The notes under the pieces are model-generated. The model worked only from the letters and a program-made list of their open reading frames with translations. It was not told the DNA's origin and searched no databases. From positions 62,001 to 126,000 of the forward strand of contig NZ_CBDDRA010000010.1 of assembly GCF_965232925.1 (NCBI RefSeq): a stretch of 64,000 nt of DNA, written 5' to 3'. Positions 1 to 8,895 of this stretch are shown piece after piece. Origin of the DNA: Tumidithrix helvetica (lineage in GTDB: Bacteria; Cyanobacteriota; Cyanobacteriia; Pseudanabaenales; Pseudanabaenaceae). Position 1 is the first letter of the stretch. Each line of letters opens with the position of its first letter. A program made the translations under genes and the position numbers.

Positions 1-860
1 TTTTGATTTGGGAAGGTGTCAAAACGGACATTGACTGATTGATTGGGGCGAACCTTGCTAATCTCTAATTCTGAAACCATCACAATTACCTTGACTTGAC
101 TAAAATCACCTAATTTGAGAACTTCATTTCCTGCAAACAGCAGATTTCCAGTTTCACTAACTTTTTCTAAAACTACACCATTAATTGGAGCAGAAATGGT
201 GGTGTAGGATTGACGCTCCTGTTCCCTTAGTTTAATTGCTTCTTGGGCTAAAACCCTTTGAGAGCTTGCACCAACGGTTTGCTGTTGTAGGTTTACTTGT
301 TGCTCAGCCGATCGCAAAGATTGTTCGGCAGATCTCGCTCTTGTATTAGCCGCTTCCGCAGTTTGCGAAGAAACGGCTCCATCTTTAGCCAGTTGGTTGA
401 AGCGATCTGCATCAGCCTGTGCTTGCTGATATTCCACTCTCGCTCGTTCTACTTGAGATCGGGCATTACCAACAGCAGCATTGGCTTGAGAGACTTCTGC
501 TTCTCTCGCCGCCACTTCCGCTTCCGCCTGTAGCACAGTTGTGGAGAGAACTGCATCATCCAATTGGGCGATCGCCTGTCCAACTTCCACGCGATCGCCA
601 ACATCAACAGCTAAATCAATCAAACGACCTTCTAAACGCGATCGCACAGAAACTTCTCGAATTGGTGCAGTTGTGCCTGTATATTCTGTCTCAGACTGGG
701 GAACGTCAGAACTCGCGATCGCTACATCCACGGCTATTTTTTGACCTTGGGTTGTGCTCTGTGTTTGCGCTTGAGATTCATCTTTGTTACTCTTAGCACC
801 ACAGCCTATAGATGCAAATGATAGACTAACGAGCACCATAAGTATCCAAATAGGTTTCAT
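1..860 (-). CDS. Efflux RND/HlyD-family periplasmic adaptor lipoprotein (3' end outside window)
   Basis: Translating the minus strand from the ATG at 858-860 gives an open frame that runs off the left edge. It starts MKPIWILMVLVSLSFASIGC, a lipoprotein signal with a lipobox Cys at residue 20. It then has a biotinyl-lipoyl-like segment (SVRSRLEGRLIDLAVDVGDR), a long Ala/Gln/Glu-rich coiled-coil hairpin, and the second lipoyl half (TISAPINGVVLEKVSETGNL). This is the order of membrane fusion proteins that join an inner-membrane RND or ABC pump to an outer-membrane channel. The C-terminal beta-barrel continues beyond position 1, where the partner pump gene is expected. Family assignment is firm; the substrate cannot be told. 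Confidence 0.85.
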   Translation of the reverse strand, partial: MKPIWILMVLVSLSFASIGCGAKSNKDESQAQTQSTTQGQKIAVDVAIASSDVPQSETEYTGTTAPIREVSVRSRLEGRLIDLAVDVGDRVEVGQAIAQLDDAVLSTTVLQAEAEVAAREAEVSQANAAVGNARSQVERARVEYQQAQADADRFNQLAKDGAVSSQTAEAANTRARSAEQSLRSAEQQVNLQQQTVGASSQRVLAQEAIKLREQERQSYTTISAPINGVVLEKVSETGNLLFAGNEVLKLGDFSQVKVIVMVSELEISKVRPNQSVNVRFDTFPNQ

Positions 861-1069
861 GTGTTTTTTCTATGTCTTTAATTGCTATTAACTTTGTTCA
901 AACTTATTTGAAGAAATATTATCAAAAATATCAAACTCTTAATAAAACTATAGAGCTTTTGATTTGTAGATACTTGTCAATGGCAATACATATGGCTATA
1001 TAACTTAAGGGCACCTCTAACAATCAGTCAGAAACAAAAAACGAAAAACGAAAATAAAAGGAGAGAAGA

Positions 1070-1107
1070 ATTAGGGGAATAGTGATTAAACAGACTATTT
1101 CCCTAAT
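1070..1107. repeat. Hairpin, 14-bp arms with one mismatch
   Basis: Positions 1070-1083 (ATTAGGGGAATAGT) and 1094-1107 (ACTATTTCCCTAAT) are inverted repeats with 13 of 14 positions matching and a 10-base loop. No T-run follows. It lies just before a transposase remnant and may be an old insertion-sequence end. The rest of 861-1133 is AT-rich and I see no gene in it. Confidence 0.5.
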
Positions 1108-1133
1108 CTATTGTAATAGGTCTTCAAAATTAA

Positions 1134-1541
1134 TATTTTGAACATCAACACTATCGCGATTTCCAAGCAATTACTGCTTTTGTGACTAATCATGCTCTTA
1201 ATATCGATAATGTGACGGAAGTAGTTGAAGCGGGTAGATGTCGTTGGAAGACGGAAAATGAGAATCACAATGTGTTGAAAACCAAGGGCTACAAATTGGA
1301 ACATAACTTTGGACACGGACAGAAACATTTGCGATCGACTCTTCTATCTCTTAATTTGTTGGCTTTTCTATTTCACACAGTTTTACATTTGCTAGATTCT
1401 AGGTATCAAGAGATTGGTTGTAAGCGTGGTACTCGTAGAGGGTTCTTTCAAGATATTCTCTCTCTTACCAAGTACTTTATCTTTAAGAGTTGGCAACATT
1501 TAGTCGAAGTTAACGGAATATTTTTCAAGAAATCACTTTAA
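1134..1541 (+). pseudogene. C-terminal remnant of a DDE transposase
   Basis: The frame opens after a stop just before 1134 (YFEHQHYRDFQAITAFVTNH...) and runs about 135 codons to TAA at 1539-1541. The text RCRWKTENENHNVLKTKGY, LEHNFGHGQKHL and LLAFLFHTVLHLLD is the familiar C-terminal part (catalytic Glu region and following helices) of IS4/ISNCY-like transposases common in cyanobacteria. The N-terminal two thirds with the first catalytic Asp residues are missing, and there is no start or ribosome-binding site. It is an inactive IS relic. Its stop overlaps the end of the convergent synthase gene by 4 bp, so the IS probably truncated or nearly truncated the intergenic space. Confidence 0.75.
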
Positions 1542-2737
1542 GATCTGCCAAACGCTACAACGGCATTTTGACCGCCAAAGCCAAAACTAAAACTTAAAGC
1601 AGTTTCTAGCGGCGATTCTTTGGGTGATGCGATTAAATTCAAATCAAAGGCAGGGGTTTGTAGTCCCACACAGGGGGGCAACAAGCGATCGCGCAATGCC
1701 AACAGGCAAAACGCAGCCTCCATCATTCCTGTTGCTCCTAGAGCATGACCCGTTGCGCCTTTTGTGCCGCTGACATAGGTTGAATCAGGGAATATACGCC
1801 CGATCAGTTCGGCTTCATGGGCATCATTGAGTTTTGTCGCCGTACCATGGGCATTGATATAGCCAACGTCTTGAGGAGAAAGCCCCGCCCTTTGCAGACA
1901 GGACTGCACGGCTTGCGTTGCTGCTTGGTAATCATCACTGGGGCTGGTGGGATGACAGGCATCGTTGGTAAGACCAAAGCCTAAAATTTGCCCGTAGCTA
2001 GGTACAGTTCCCCGCTTACAAGCAGATTCGCTAGATTCCAGTATCAAAGCTGCTGCTCCTTCCCCTAAAACTAGTCCTTCTCGCTCGATGCTAAAGGGAT
2101 AGGCTCCCATTTTGGCTAACACGCCCAATTGCTGAAATCCTGCAATGCTCAGCTCTGTAATTGCGGCATCGGTAGCACCCGCGATCGCCATGTCACATTG
2201 CCCCGTTTGAATCAGTTCGTAAGCCTGCGCGATCGCCCAGTTTGCCGTGGCACAAGCTGCCATGGGAGCCAGCACAGCCGACTCCGTTTTTAGGTCAGAG
2301 GCGATCGCGGCGGAAATCGCGCTAGGTAATAGGCTCAGGAACGAATCCCAAGGTAGTGGCTCGCCTTGCCGATTTCCCTTGAGAAATTGATTAAATTGTT
2401 CTAACTCTCGCTGACAGCCTCGACTGGAACCGATCGCAACCCCACAATTGGGTAAAGGCAAATCCAGCCCCGCATCGGCGATCGCTTCTCTAACCGCTTG
2501 CCGCATAAACCTCTGGGCTCTTGGCTCTGCTGAAATTCGGCGATCTACCCAAGCCGTAGGAATTTCTAAACAGCCTGACTGTGAGTGCTTAGAATCCTTT
2601 CGAGCCTGGATTCGATCGGGAATCGGCGATCGCTCGATTCCCGACTTACCTCGTAGCAAGTTTTCCCAAGTTGTGGCTTTATCTTGCCCAATTGCTGTAA
2701 CAAGACCAATACCTGTAACAATTACTTTACGACTCAA
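1538..2737 (-). CDS. Beta-ketoacyl-ACP synthase II-type enzyme (FabF-like)
   Basis: A 399-residue thiolase-fold condensing enzyme, close to the usual 410-420 of FabF. It extends acyl chains by decarboxylating Claisen condensation with malonyl-ACP. The catalytic triad is visible: Cys162 in MAACATAN, His297 in AHGTATKLND and His331 in GATGHALGATG, with Lys326 and the C-terminal FGFGGQN loop. The surrounding text is more divergent than a housekeeping FabF (DFDAS-type segments are altered, with a Cys/Ser-rich N-terminus). It may therefore be a second, specialised KAS II used for a particular lipid rather than the main fabF. It is divergent from the methyltransferase gene with only about 20 bp between start codons. 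Confidence 0.85.
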   Translation of the reverse strand: MSRKVIVTGIGLVTAIGQDKATTWENLLRGKSGIERSPIPDRIQARKDSKHSQSGCLEIPTAWVDRRISAEPRAQRFMRQAVREAIADAGLDLPLPNCGVAIGSSRGCQRELEQFNQFLKGNRQGEPLPWDSFLSLLPSAISAAIASDLKTESAVLAPMAACATANWAIAQAYELIQTGQCDMAIAGATDAAITELSIAGFQQLGVLAKMGAYPFSIEREGLVLGEGAAALILESSESACKRGTVPSYGQILGFGLTNDACHPTSPSDDYQAATQAVQSCLQRAGLSPQDVGYINAHGTATKLNDAHEAELIGRIFPDSTYVSGTKGATGHALGATGMMEAAFCLLALRDRLLPPCVGLQTPAFDLNLIASPKESPLETALSFSFGFGGQNAVVAFGRS

Positions 2738-2757
2738 CTTCCCAACCCATATCTACT

Positions 2758-4356
2758 TTGCGTTCTAATTCGCCTTTGAGCAATCCAGAAAATAAAACCG
2801 AACCCCAAACTGAAAACCAACCCGTTGGAGCGGTTTTCACCCCATTCAAATGGGCAACATGGGTGCTAGAGAAGTATGCCATTCTCGATCGCTGGTTAGA
2901 AGGAGCAACGATTTTTGACCCCACCGCAGGGGAGGGCATCTTTTTAGAATGCTTAATTAATTTAGCAGTTTCTCAAGGTATTTCGATCTCAAGTACCATG
3001 CTCGATCGGCTCTATGCGAATGAAAAGAATGCGGAATTTATCGAGAGCTTCTTGTCGAGGATGCGATCGCAATATGGCATCAATTTCCCCCTATCTAACT
3101 TTTTTAATCGGGATATTCTGTTTTTCGATCGCGCCTTAACCGTTGATATTGTCGTGGGCAACCCACCTTGGCAAAACTTCGCCAATCTCACTACCGCATA
3201 TAAGGAATTAATTAAGCCACTATTTCACGAATATGGGTTGGTTCATAATTCCAAAGATCTGTTACTGGGTAGTAGCAGAATCGATCTTTCGAGCTTGATT
3301 ATCATCAAAACCCTACAAAATCACCTGCGAATAAATGGATTAGCCTATTTCTTTATGCCCTTGTCCGTTTTCTTGAATGATGGAGCAAGCCGGGGCTTTC
3401 GAGCCTATGGCAACAAGAATTTACGCTTTGAAGTTCGGGAAATCTATGACTTTAAAGATGATTTTAAATATGAAGCAATTTTTGAAAAGATTCGGACTAG
3501 ATATGGCTTGGTCTGCTTTCAACGCGATCGCCAACAAACTTTCCCAATCCAATATTTTCAGTTAAGTAATTCGGTCAAAAATTCACAAAATTCAGCCTTT
3601 GAATGGCAGAAATGTTATGCGCGATCGCTATTCAAATCCGATGCTCCCTTAAGTATTTCCAGCGATCTACAAGAACTGCAGGAGTTAGAAAATCTGCATA
3701 AAATCCCTGTCGATCTCGTTAGCAAACCGCGACAAGGCATCAATTCCTGCGGCGCAAAAGATCTGTTTGTGTTTGAGGATTGCCAAAATATCAGCGAGAC
3801 ATTGGTTCGAGTCAGCAATCGGCAGTTTCAAAACTTAATTTTGCCCAATCAGTTTCTGTTTCCCTTAGTGACAAAAGCCAACTTCGAGCAAGCACATCCA
3901 ATTCCACAGCGATATATTCTGATTCCTTATGATATTACGAACGGTAAGCCCCTCAGTCACGCTCAATTAGAACGCCATCCTCAGCTTTGGCAATATCTTT
4001 TAGCCCATCAAACCGCATTGCAGAATCGCAAGGGAACTTTAATTCAAAATTGGATTAAAAAGGGATCTTGGTATGCACTTTTGGGCGTGGGAATTTACAC
4101 ATTTATGCCCTACAAGGTCTGTTGGCAAGCCTATGGGCAGAAGCAGTTTAAAGCACAATTGTTTGAGGGGCATTGGCAGGGAAATCAAGCTTTGCACGCC
4201 TATATGCCTATGCGAGAGCGATCGCTTGGCGAAAATCTAGTTCAACAACTCAACGCTCCAATAGTCGAACGCTATCTGCGTAGCCAACAAATGGAGGGAA
4301 CCTGTAACTGGGCGCAGCCAGGGAGGATTTTACAACTATTGGAGTTAGTGGATTGA
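2758..4356 (+). CDS. N6-adenine DNA methyltransferase-like protein, orphan
   Basis: A 532-residue class I SAM-dependent methyltransferase. Residues 24-30 (GAVFTPF) resemble the entry motif X of gamma-class adenine methyltransferases. Motif I is DPTAGEG at 54-60 and the catalytic motif IV is NPPW at 135-138. The C-terminal half would hold target recognition and has no recognisable PD-(D/E)XK or HNH nuclease, and no restriction gene lies beside it. The most natural start is TTG at 2758 (TTG at 2776 is an alternative), because no ATG precedes motif X. The start is therefore uncertain. It resembles the Eco57I/type IIG methylase part without the nuclease. It could act as a solitary epigenetic methylase or as an antirestriction remnant. 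Confidence 0.75.
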   Translation: MRSNSPLSNPENKTEPQTENQPVGAVFTPFKWATWVLEKYAILDRWLEGATIFDPTAGEGIFLECLINLAVSQGISISSTMLDRLYANEKNAEFIESFLSRMRSQYGINFPLSNFFNRDILFFDRALTVDIVVGNPPWQNFANLTTAYKELIKPLFHEYGLVHNSKDLLLGSSRIDLSSLIIIKTLQNHLRINGLAYFFMPLSVFLNDGASRGFRAYGNKNLRFEVREIYDFKDDFKYEAIFEKIRTRYGLVCFQRDRQQTFPIQYFQLSNSVKNSQNSAFEWQKCYARSLFKSDAPLSISSDLQELQELENLHKIPVDLVSKPRQGINSCGAKDLFVFEDCQNISETLVRVSNRQFQNLILPNQFLFPLVTKANFEQAHPIPQRYILIPYDITNGKPLSHAQLERHPQLWQYLLAHQTALQNRKGTLIQNWIKKGSWYALLGVGIYTFMPYKVCWQAYGQKQFKAQLFEGHWQGNQALHAYMPMRERSLGENLVQQLNAPIVERYLRSQQMEGTCNWAQPGRILQLLELVD

Positions 4357-4517
4357 ACTAGGAAGACTTCGGTAGAGGGTGCTATTACACAAATAAATCC
4401 TTGCTGTGGAAGGTTCTCAGACTTTCTGCCCTTTCAAGAAACATTTGGGGTTTTTTGAGGATGAGACTGTAAATTAGATTGTGTAAATTGTAAAAGGTAG
4501 ACAGGACAACAACTTAC

Positions 4518-4693
4518 GTAATTGCTCAACCTAGAAGAAATCAGGGTTTCAGCCAATAAATTGTCTCAAAAACTAGCTAAATACCACCATTCTCATTTAA
4601 CAAGCGATGATTTACTGATATATAGGTAAATTAGAGGTAAAATTGATTTTTTGACGGTCATTTTTTGTTGATTTTACTGAGTTGAGCAATTAC
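4518..4693. mobile_element. MITE-like element with 13-bp perfect terminal inverted repeats
   Basis: GTAATTGCTCAAC at 4518-4530 is matched exactly by its complement GTTGAGCAATTAC at 4681-4693, enclosing 176 bp without a real gene. The right terminus supplies the stop codon of a truncated antitoxin frame (see 4690-4746). I could not recognise a target-site duplication. The element also carries TTTGACGGTCAT, which recurs in the adjacent antitoxin start, so part of it may have been duplicated. The flank 4357-4517 has no gene that I can support. Confidence 0.5.
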
Positions 4694-4746
4694 AGTAAAT
4701 CTTGCTGAGGTTCTAGGTAAACTTGTTTAGCAATTTTGACGGTCAT
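4690..4746 (-). pseudogene. Truncated antitoxin start, 18 codons
   Basis: On the minus strand a good ribosome-binding site (CTAGGAGACA) precedes ATG at 4744-4746. The reading is MTVKIAKQVYLEPQQDLL, then TAA inside the terminal repeat of the neighbouring MITE-like element. The text resembles the beginning of small cyanobacterial ribbon-helix-helix antitoxins (xVYLEPQQxxLL). The remainder of the antitoxin and any toxin are absent on the far side, so it is a relic cut off by insertion or deletion. Confidence 0.4.
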
Positions 4747-4829
4747 GTATTGTCTCCTAGCTCTCAATAAATTTAAGCCTAATTACCTTATATTATCCAA
4801 CATTAATTACAACCATAGAAGCATTTGTC

Positions 4830-6539
4830 TCAGGATTCATTTGCAAGTAAGGGCAAATGCAAGCAAGAAGGGAATTCATCGCTATGATAGATCTGCTGCG
4901 TTGCCTCGATGAAATCACTCACATTGGCAGAGGTAGGGGATTGCTTCGTGTTGGAATGTCGTTCGATCAGTGGGAATGCGGCTGAAGCGATCGCAACACC
5001 AATGCAATGTCCTGAGAGAAAGCTATAACAGGTAGGACGCAAGCGGATTTTATATTCAGTCACGCGATCGCTTTCTATCCATTTTAGAGCTTCCCAAGAT
5101 TTATGGAACTTGGCACGCAGTACGCCCATCGATACGAGCATCTGTTTCCCGTCGGGATGAATATCTAATAATTTGACAACCCAATCGGTATCAGGCACTG
5201 AGGTCGCAGCAAAGAGCGTGAATTCCGCTGTACCCAAAATCCTTAAATCCTCTATGAGAATTTCGCCCGTATAAACTAAAACATCCCAACGTTGATGGGT
5301 GATACGCTGATCGCAGGGCAGATAGGCTGTACTGGGATTGGGAAGGCGCGGGTCGTAAACGTAAATATCAGGCAGGGATTCTGTCTTGGGCTTTTCAGCT
5401 TTGAGCTGGCGATCGGTATGAAGGTAGAGGCTGCAGATTTTGGCATTATTCTCACGATCGCAATTCTTGTCGTCAAAATCTTGAAAGTCTAGCCAGTGGT
5501 TCTCTCCCATTAAAAACAGTTGGGCTGGCGATCTTGTCACGATACCGTTATCAATTCCCTTGAGCCAATAGTCAAACCAGTCAATTTGAAGTTCGTCAAT
5601 TTGAGAAATCGCGGTTTCACCAAAATCAACTTCTCCCACCTTAGGTAACCAAGGCATATGCTGCCAAGGGGCAACCACCAAATGTTGAGGCTGTTGGGTA
5701 GATTGTTTCGCCTTGTGGTAAGTATTCAGCGTGGCTTCGATAAATAAATCCCACCAACCAGCAATATGTAAAGCAGGAATATCGTATCGATCGAAATAAC
5801 TGGCGGGATTTAATTTCTGCCAGTAAAAATCGTTGACTTGCTGATTGCTAATCCAATCAAACCAAAAGTGTTGTGCCGATTCTTGAGATTCCGATTGGAA
5901 TAGCTCTAAGCGATCGAGGGGCGCGGAATTTAGCCATCGCTCCATTTGCTTTTGTGCTGCAAATAACTGTGTAGCCTGCGGTTCTTGTTTGAGGAACTGG
6001 GCGCGATTTTGGGTGAGCTGTAATGCCCAAGTTAGATCGAAATCTAAACACAAAGCTCCCCCAAAATAAAACCAACCATGATAAAAACTGGCTGTTGCCA
6101 TCGCTGGGCAAATCGTTACCAATCCCTCTGGCTGCATCACGGCTGCTTGGAACTGGGTCACGCCTTGATAAGAGAACCCATACATGCCTATCTTCCCATT
6201 TGTCCCTGACAAGATTTGAGCGCACCACTGCACCGTATCAAAACCATCTTCATACTCGTGACGAAAGGGATAGAACTCGCCGTCAGAAGTGCCGCAACCT
6301 CTGACATCTTGGATGACGACGATATAGCCTCGATTGGCATACCAACTCGGATGGGCATAGGTAACCGTGGAAGCGATCGCTCTGCCATAGGGCAACCGCA
6401 TCAAGAGTACGGGTAGGGGCGCATCAATACCTTTGGGCCGATAAATATCCGCAGTGAGTTTAACGCCATCTCGCATGGGGATAGGAACCTTGCGCTCGAT
6501 TGTGACTTTAGAATGGAAAGAAGATAGCTTAGGTGGCAT
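4830..6539 (-). CDS. CocE/NonD-family alpha/beta hydrolase (X-Pro dipeptidyl-peptidase S15-like)
   Basis: The 569-residue product matches the size and order of the CocE/NonD family. An alpha/beta-hydrolase domain begins near residue 15 (RKVPIPMRDGVKLTADIYRP). The strand VVIQDVRGCGTSDGEF follows at about 74-89. The nucleophile elbow is GFSYQG at 121-126 with Ser123. A C-terminal jelly-roll domain with an Arg/Lys-rich strand pattern (KIRLRPTCYSFLSGH) completes it. Such enzymes cleave acyl, amide or ester bonds; the substrate is unknown. No signal peptide is seen, so it is probably cytoplasmic. It is a single gene, with the MITE-like region downstream and repeat DNA upstream. Confidence 0.85.
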   Translation of the reverse strand: MPPKLSSFHSKVTIERKVPIPMRDGVKLTADIYRPKGIDAPLPVLLMRLPYGRAIASTVTYAHPSWYANRGYIVVIQDVRGCGTSDGEFYPFRHEYEDGFDTVQWCAQILSGTNGKIGMYGFSYQGVTQFQAAVMQPEGLVTICPAMATASFYHGWFYFGGALCLDFDLTWALQLTQNRAQFLKQEPQATQLFAAQKQMERWLNSAPLDRLELFQSESQESAQHFWFDWISNQQVNDFYWQKLNPASYFDRYDIPALHIAGWWDLFIEATLNTYHKAKQSTQQPQHLVVAPWQHMPWLPKVGEVDFGETAISQIDELQIDWFDYWLKGIDNGIVTRSPAQLFLMGENHWLDFQDFDDKNCDRENNAKICSLYLHTDRQLKAEKPKTESLPDIYVYDPRLPNPSTAYLPCDQRITHQRWDVLVYTGEILIEDLRILGTAEFTLFAATSVPDTDWVVKLLDIHPDGKQMLVSMGVLRAKFHKSWEALKWIESDRVTEYKIRLRPTCYSFLSGHCIGVAIASAAFPLIERHSNTKQSPTSANVSDFIEATQQIYHSDEFPSCLHLPLLANES

Positions 6540-6687
6540 TTGTGGATTTGGTAATTAATGGGAAATTAAATAAGGATAAAAATAGTCACCTGTAGGGGTT
6601 TTGCATTTGCGCCATCATTCCCCAACCCATCACAAAAATCTCAATCTGCAAATACAAAACTCTCTTTATTTGCAAATTGTTTCGTTG

Positions 6688-6767
6688 TTGCGAGGTTTGG
6701 GGCAAAGCATTCCCATATTAACGCACCACAAACTCCATAAATCTCTACGGCAATGCTTTGCCCCTAC
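6688..6767. repeat. Dispersed repeat, copy A (flanks Rpn gene)
   Basis: The 80-bp segment starts TTGCGAGGTTTGGGGCAAAG and ends GCTTTGCCCCTAC. It contains 13-bp perfect inverted arms GGGGCAAAGCATT (6699-6711) and AATGCTTTGCCCC (6752-6764). A diverged copy in the same orientation lies at 7730-7799 on the other side of the Rpn nuclease gene. Confidence 0.65.
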
Positions 6768-6789
6768 AGGTGGACATTATGTGATTTGG

Positions 6790-7671
6790 TCAAGGTTGTC
6801 TCAATTGTGTAACTTCCTTTAAGCTCAGCCCCGTAGCACGACTAATGGCTTCATCATCAAGTATATCGAGCAGTTGCCTAGCCATCTCTAACTTTGCTTC
6901 AACCTTGCCCTCTTGCCTACCCTCTTGACGACCTTGTTCTAGCCCTTGTTCTAGACCCTGCTTTAGTGCCTTTTTAATCGCATTCCGCTGATCGTGAATA
7001 AACATCTCCTGCATTTCCATATCCTCAATCTGCTCAGGCGTGAGATTCACCTCATTTGCCATCTCAAACGCTTGCTTAATCTCAGGTACAAGACTCATAC
7101 TCTCTGGCACTATTTCTAACTGTCTCGCCCGTTTCATAAAATATAACCACTTATCAGCCAAGGTCTCTAATTCTTCAATTTCTTTATTAAACTTTGGCAA
7201 CTCTACAAACACCAACTCGATATCATAAATCGGATAATCAATCAGAAAATCCTTTTCTTTAAGGATAAATCGAGAGGTTAATTGATCGATCTCAGGGAAC
7301 ATTTCAAAATCTGTAATTGTTAGGGCAATTACAGGATCTAGAAGTGTGTAATCTTCTCCAATACCCAGTTGAGTTGAAAAAGCCTTGGCGGCATTATACA
7401 AAATACGTTTCTCAAAACCTTCTATATTGAGTACCTGCATTTCGATAATCACAGTGGTATCGTTGTCTAGCTTGGCTTTGACATCTAGATAAGTTGACTT
7501 AACTCCTCGTATGCGTGGAGCTAGGTAAGGATTAAGAATCTCTAAATCTCTAATCGTTCTCTCCCCATTGTAGAGAATTGCATTGAGAAAGCTAATCAAA
7601 ATATCATGGCTTTGTTCTGAGCCAAAGATTTTCTTGAAAGCATAATCAGTTTTAGGATTTATAAATCGCAT
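6790..7671 (-). CDS. Rpn-family recombination-promoting nuclease / putative transposase
   Basis: The 293-residue protein begins MRFINPKTDYAFKKIFGSEQ, the hallmark of the Rpn/PD-(D/E)XK transposase_31 group. Catalytic positions are visible as Asp63 (YLDVKAK) and Glu77-x-Gln79 (VIIEMQV). These are DNA endonucleases that raise RecA-independent recombination in E. coli. The C-terminal part carries a charged heptad-like repeat (KQGLEQGLEQGRQEGRQEGK, about 237-256), then a short helix-turn (LLDILDDEAISRATGLSLKEV) typical of cyanobacterial members. It is flanked by two direct copies of a short repeat (6688-6767 and 7730-7799), which fits a mobile or multicopy family. Confidence 0.85.
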   Translation of the reverse strand: MRFINPKTDYAFKKIFGSEQSHDILISFLNAILYNGERTIRDLEILNPYLAPRIRGVKSTYLDVKAKLDNDTTVIIEMQVLNIEGFEKRILYNAAKAFSTQLGIGEDYTLLDPVIALTITDFEMFPEIDQLTSRFILKEKDFLIDYPIYDIELVFVELPKFNKEIEELETLADKWLYFMKRARQLEIVPESMSLVPEIKQAFEMANEVNLTPEQIEDMEMQEMFIHDQRNAIKKALKQGLEQGLEQGRQEGRQEGKVEAKLEMARQLLDILDDEAISRATGLSLKEVTQLRQP

Positions 7672-7729
7672 ACGATTGGTTCAATCATGGTTCTATTCAT
7701 TCTACCAATATTTACAAATTGTCTCTGCC

Positions 7730-7799
7730 TTGCGAGGGCTTTGGAAAGCATTCCCGCCACAATTTGACAGATTTGAATATGAGAATGCTTTGCTCCTAC
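7730..7799. repeat. Dispersed repeat, copy B (flanks Rpn gene)
   Basis: The segment starts TTGCGAGGGCTTTGGAAAG and ends AATGCTTTGCTCCTAC. It is a diverged direct copy of 6688-6767, keeping the outer TTGCGAGG, the AAAGCATTCCC block and the AATGCTTTG block. Confidence 0.55.
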
Positions 7800-7801
7800 C
7801 C

Positions 7802-8554
7802 TCAATCTGAAATCAAAGATTTCCAATATTCTCGCACTCCCCAAAAAATCAGATTGGGATCGAAATGCCAATCCAGAATACCCCCAAAAATCCCCCAATC
7901 ATAGAACCTTTCCCCATCGCCACCTGTGACCACGATGTGACTGTGAGGAAATCGCGATCGCCAGTCTTGCACAAAAGCTGTTACCGAGGCGATCGCACTG
8001 TACGCAACACCACTTTGGATCGCAGAAATGGTATCGATCGCCCAACGGGGTGGAAGTTGTGTTGGTAGGTCTACGCTAGGTAATGCGGCCGTTGCTGTCT
8101 GTAAACTTTGCATCTGTGTTCGCAACCCAGGCAAAATTGCGCCACCGACAAACTGGTTAGCGGCATCCACACCTGTAAACGTCATCGCTGTGCCTGCATC
8201 AACTACCAACATCGGTAAGCCATAGGTAACTATTGCCCCCCACAAAGCCAAAGCACGATCTACGCCCATCGAGGCATAAATGCCCTGAATTGGAATTTGT
8301 TGGGTGGTCACGATCTGGGTTTGTGGCAAGCCATGCCAAGGCGTAATGAGATCGGGTACGACTGAGGCGATCGCGATCGGGACAAATTGACTTGCGGTGT
8401 GAATATCTGGGAATAATTCTGCGAGCTGTTGGGCTAAAAGCGAAATTTCATCATGCTTACAGGCATAGTTTGCGATCAAGTCTGAGTCTTGAAATACTCC
8501 TGCCTGCAGTCGAGTGTTACCAATTGCGATCGCTAACCATTGTCTGTTAGGCAT
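7802..8554 (-). CDS. coaX: Type III pantothenate kinase
   Basis: The 250-residue enzyme phosphorylates pantothenate, the first step of coenzyme A synthesis. The ASKHA fold motifs of the CoaX class are present. The phosphate loop is at the N-terminus (AIAIGNTRLQAGVF). The adenosine/active-site strand is MLVVDAGTAMTFTGVD with its catalytic Asp. It is followed by GGAILPGLRTQMQSL and SIQSGVAYSAI. CoaX enzymes need a monovalent cation and resist CoA feedback. Length is normal. The stop lies against the repeat at 7730-7799. Confidence 0.93.
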   Translation of the reverse strand: MPNRQWLAIAIGNTRLQAGVFQDSDLIANYACKHDEISLLAQQLAELFPDIHTASQFVPIAIASVVPDLITPWHGLPQTQIVTTQQIPIQGIYASMGVDRALALWGAIVTYGLPMLVVDAGTAMTFTGVDAANQFVGGAILPGLRTQMQSLQTATAALPSVDLPTQLPPRWAIDTISAIQSGVAYSAIASVTAFVQDWRSRFPHSHIVVTGGDGERFYDWGIFGGILDWHFDPNLIFWGVREYWKSLISD

Positions 8555-8594
8555 ATTTATGCATAATATGACGAGAGTTACTTAGTAAACGAAT

Positions 8595-8855
8595 ATGCCA
8601 AGAGAACCCAGAAAACCAGACGAATATATCGTACATCTCAAACTGGAAGGTGGACATGAAGTGCATATACGGTTTAACACCATTGAGGAGGTTAAGACTT
8701 GGTATGCATCACAGTTTAAAGCCAAAGCCAATGAGGACGATCTATTACCCTTGCCTGTGAAAGCAGACTTAAATGAGATCCTTTTAGTGCGCCCCAAACG
8801 GGTATCGGCAATTCACGTCGAACCAAATTTCTCTTCTAGCGTTGAAATGTTTTAG
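8595..8855 (+). CDS. Conserved cyanobacterial hypothetical, 86 aa
   Basis: The small protein MPREPRKPDEYIVHLKLEGG continues with a compact alpha/beta-looking sequence (EVHIRFNTIEEVKTWYASQF) and a C-terminal strand LNEILLVRPKRVSAIHVEPN. It is divergent from coaX with 40 bp between the starts and convergent with trpS. It has no signal peptide or transmembrane segment. I recall similar short proteins in many cyanobacteria but no assigned function. Confidence 0.7.
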   Translation: MPREPRKPDEYIVHLKLEGGHEVHIRFNTIEEVKTWYASQFKAKANEDDLLPLPVKADLNEILLVRPKRVSAIHVEPNFSSSVEMF

Positions 8856-8895
8856 TCTCAATAACTTGTCTTTAGGACAGACGGGGGAGACAGTA

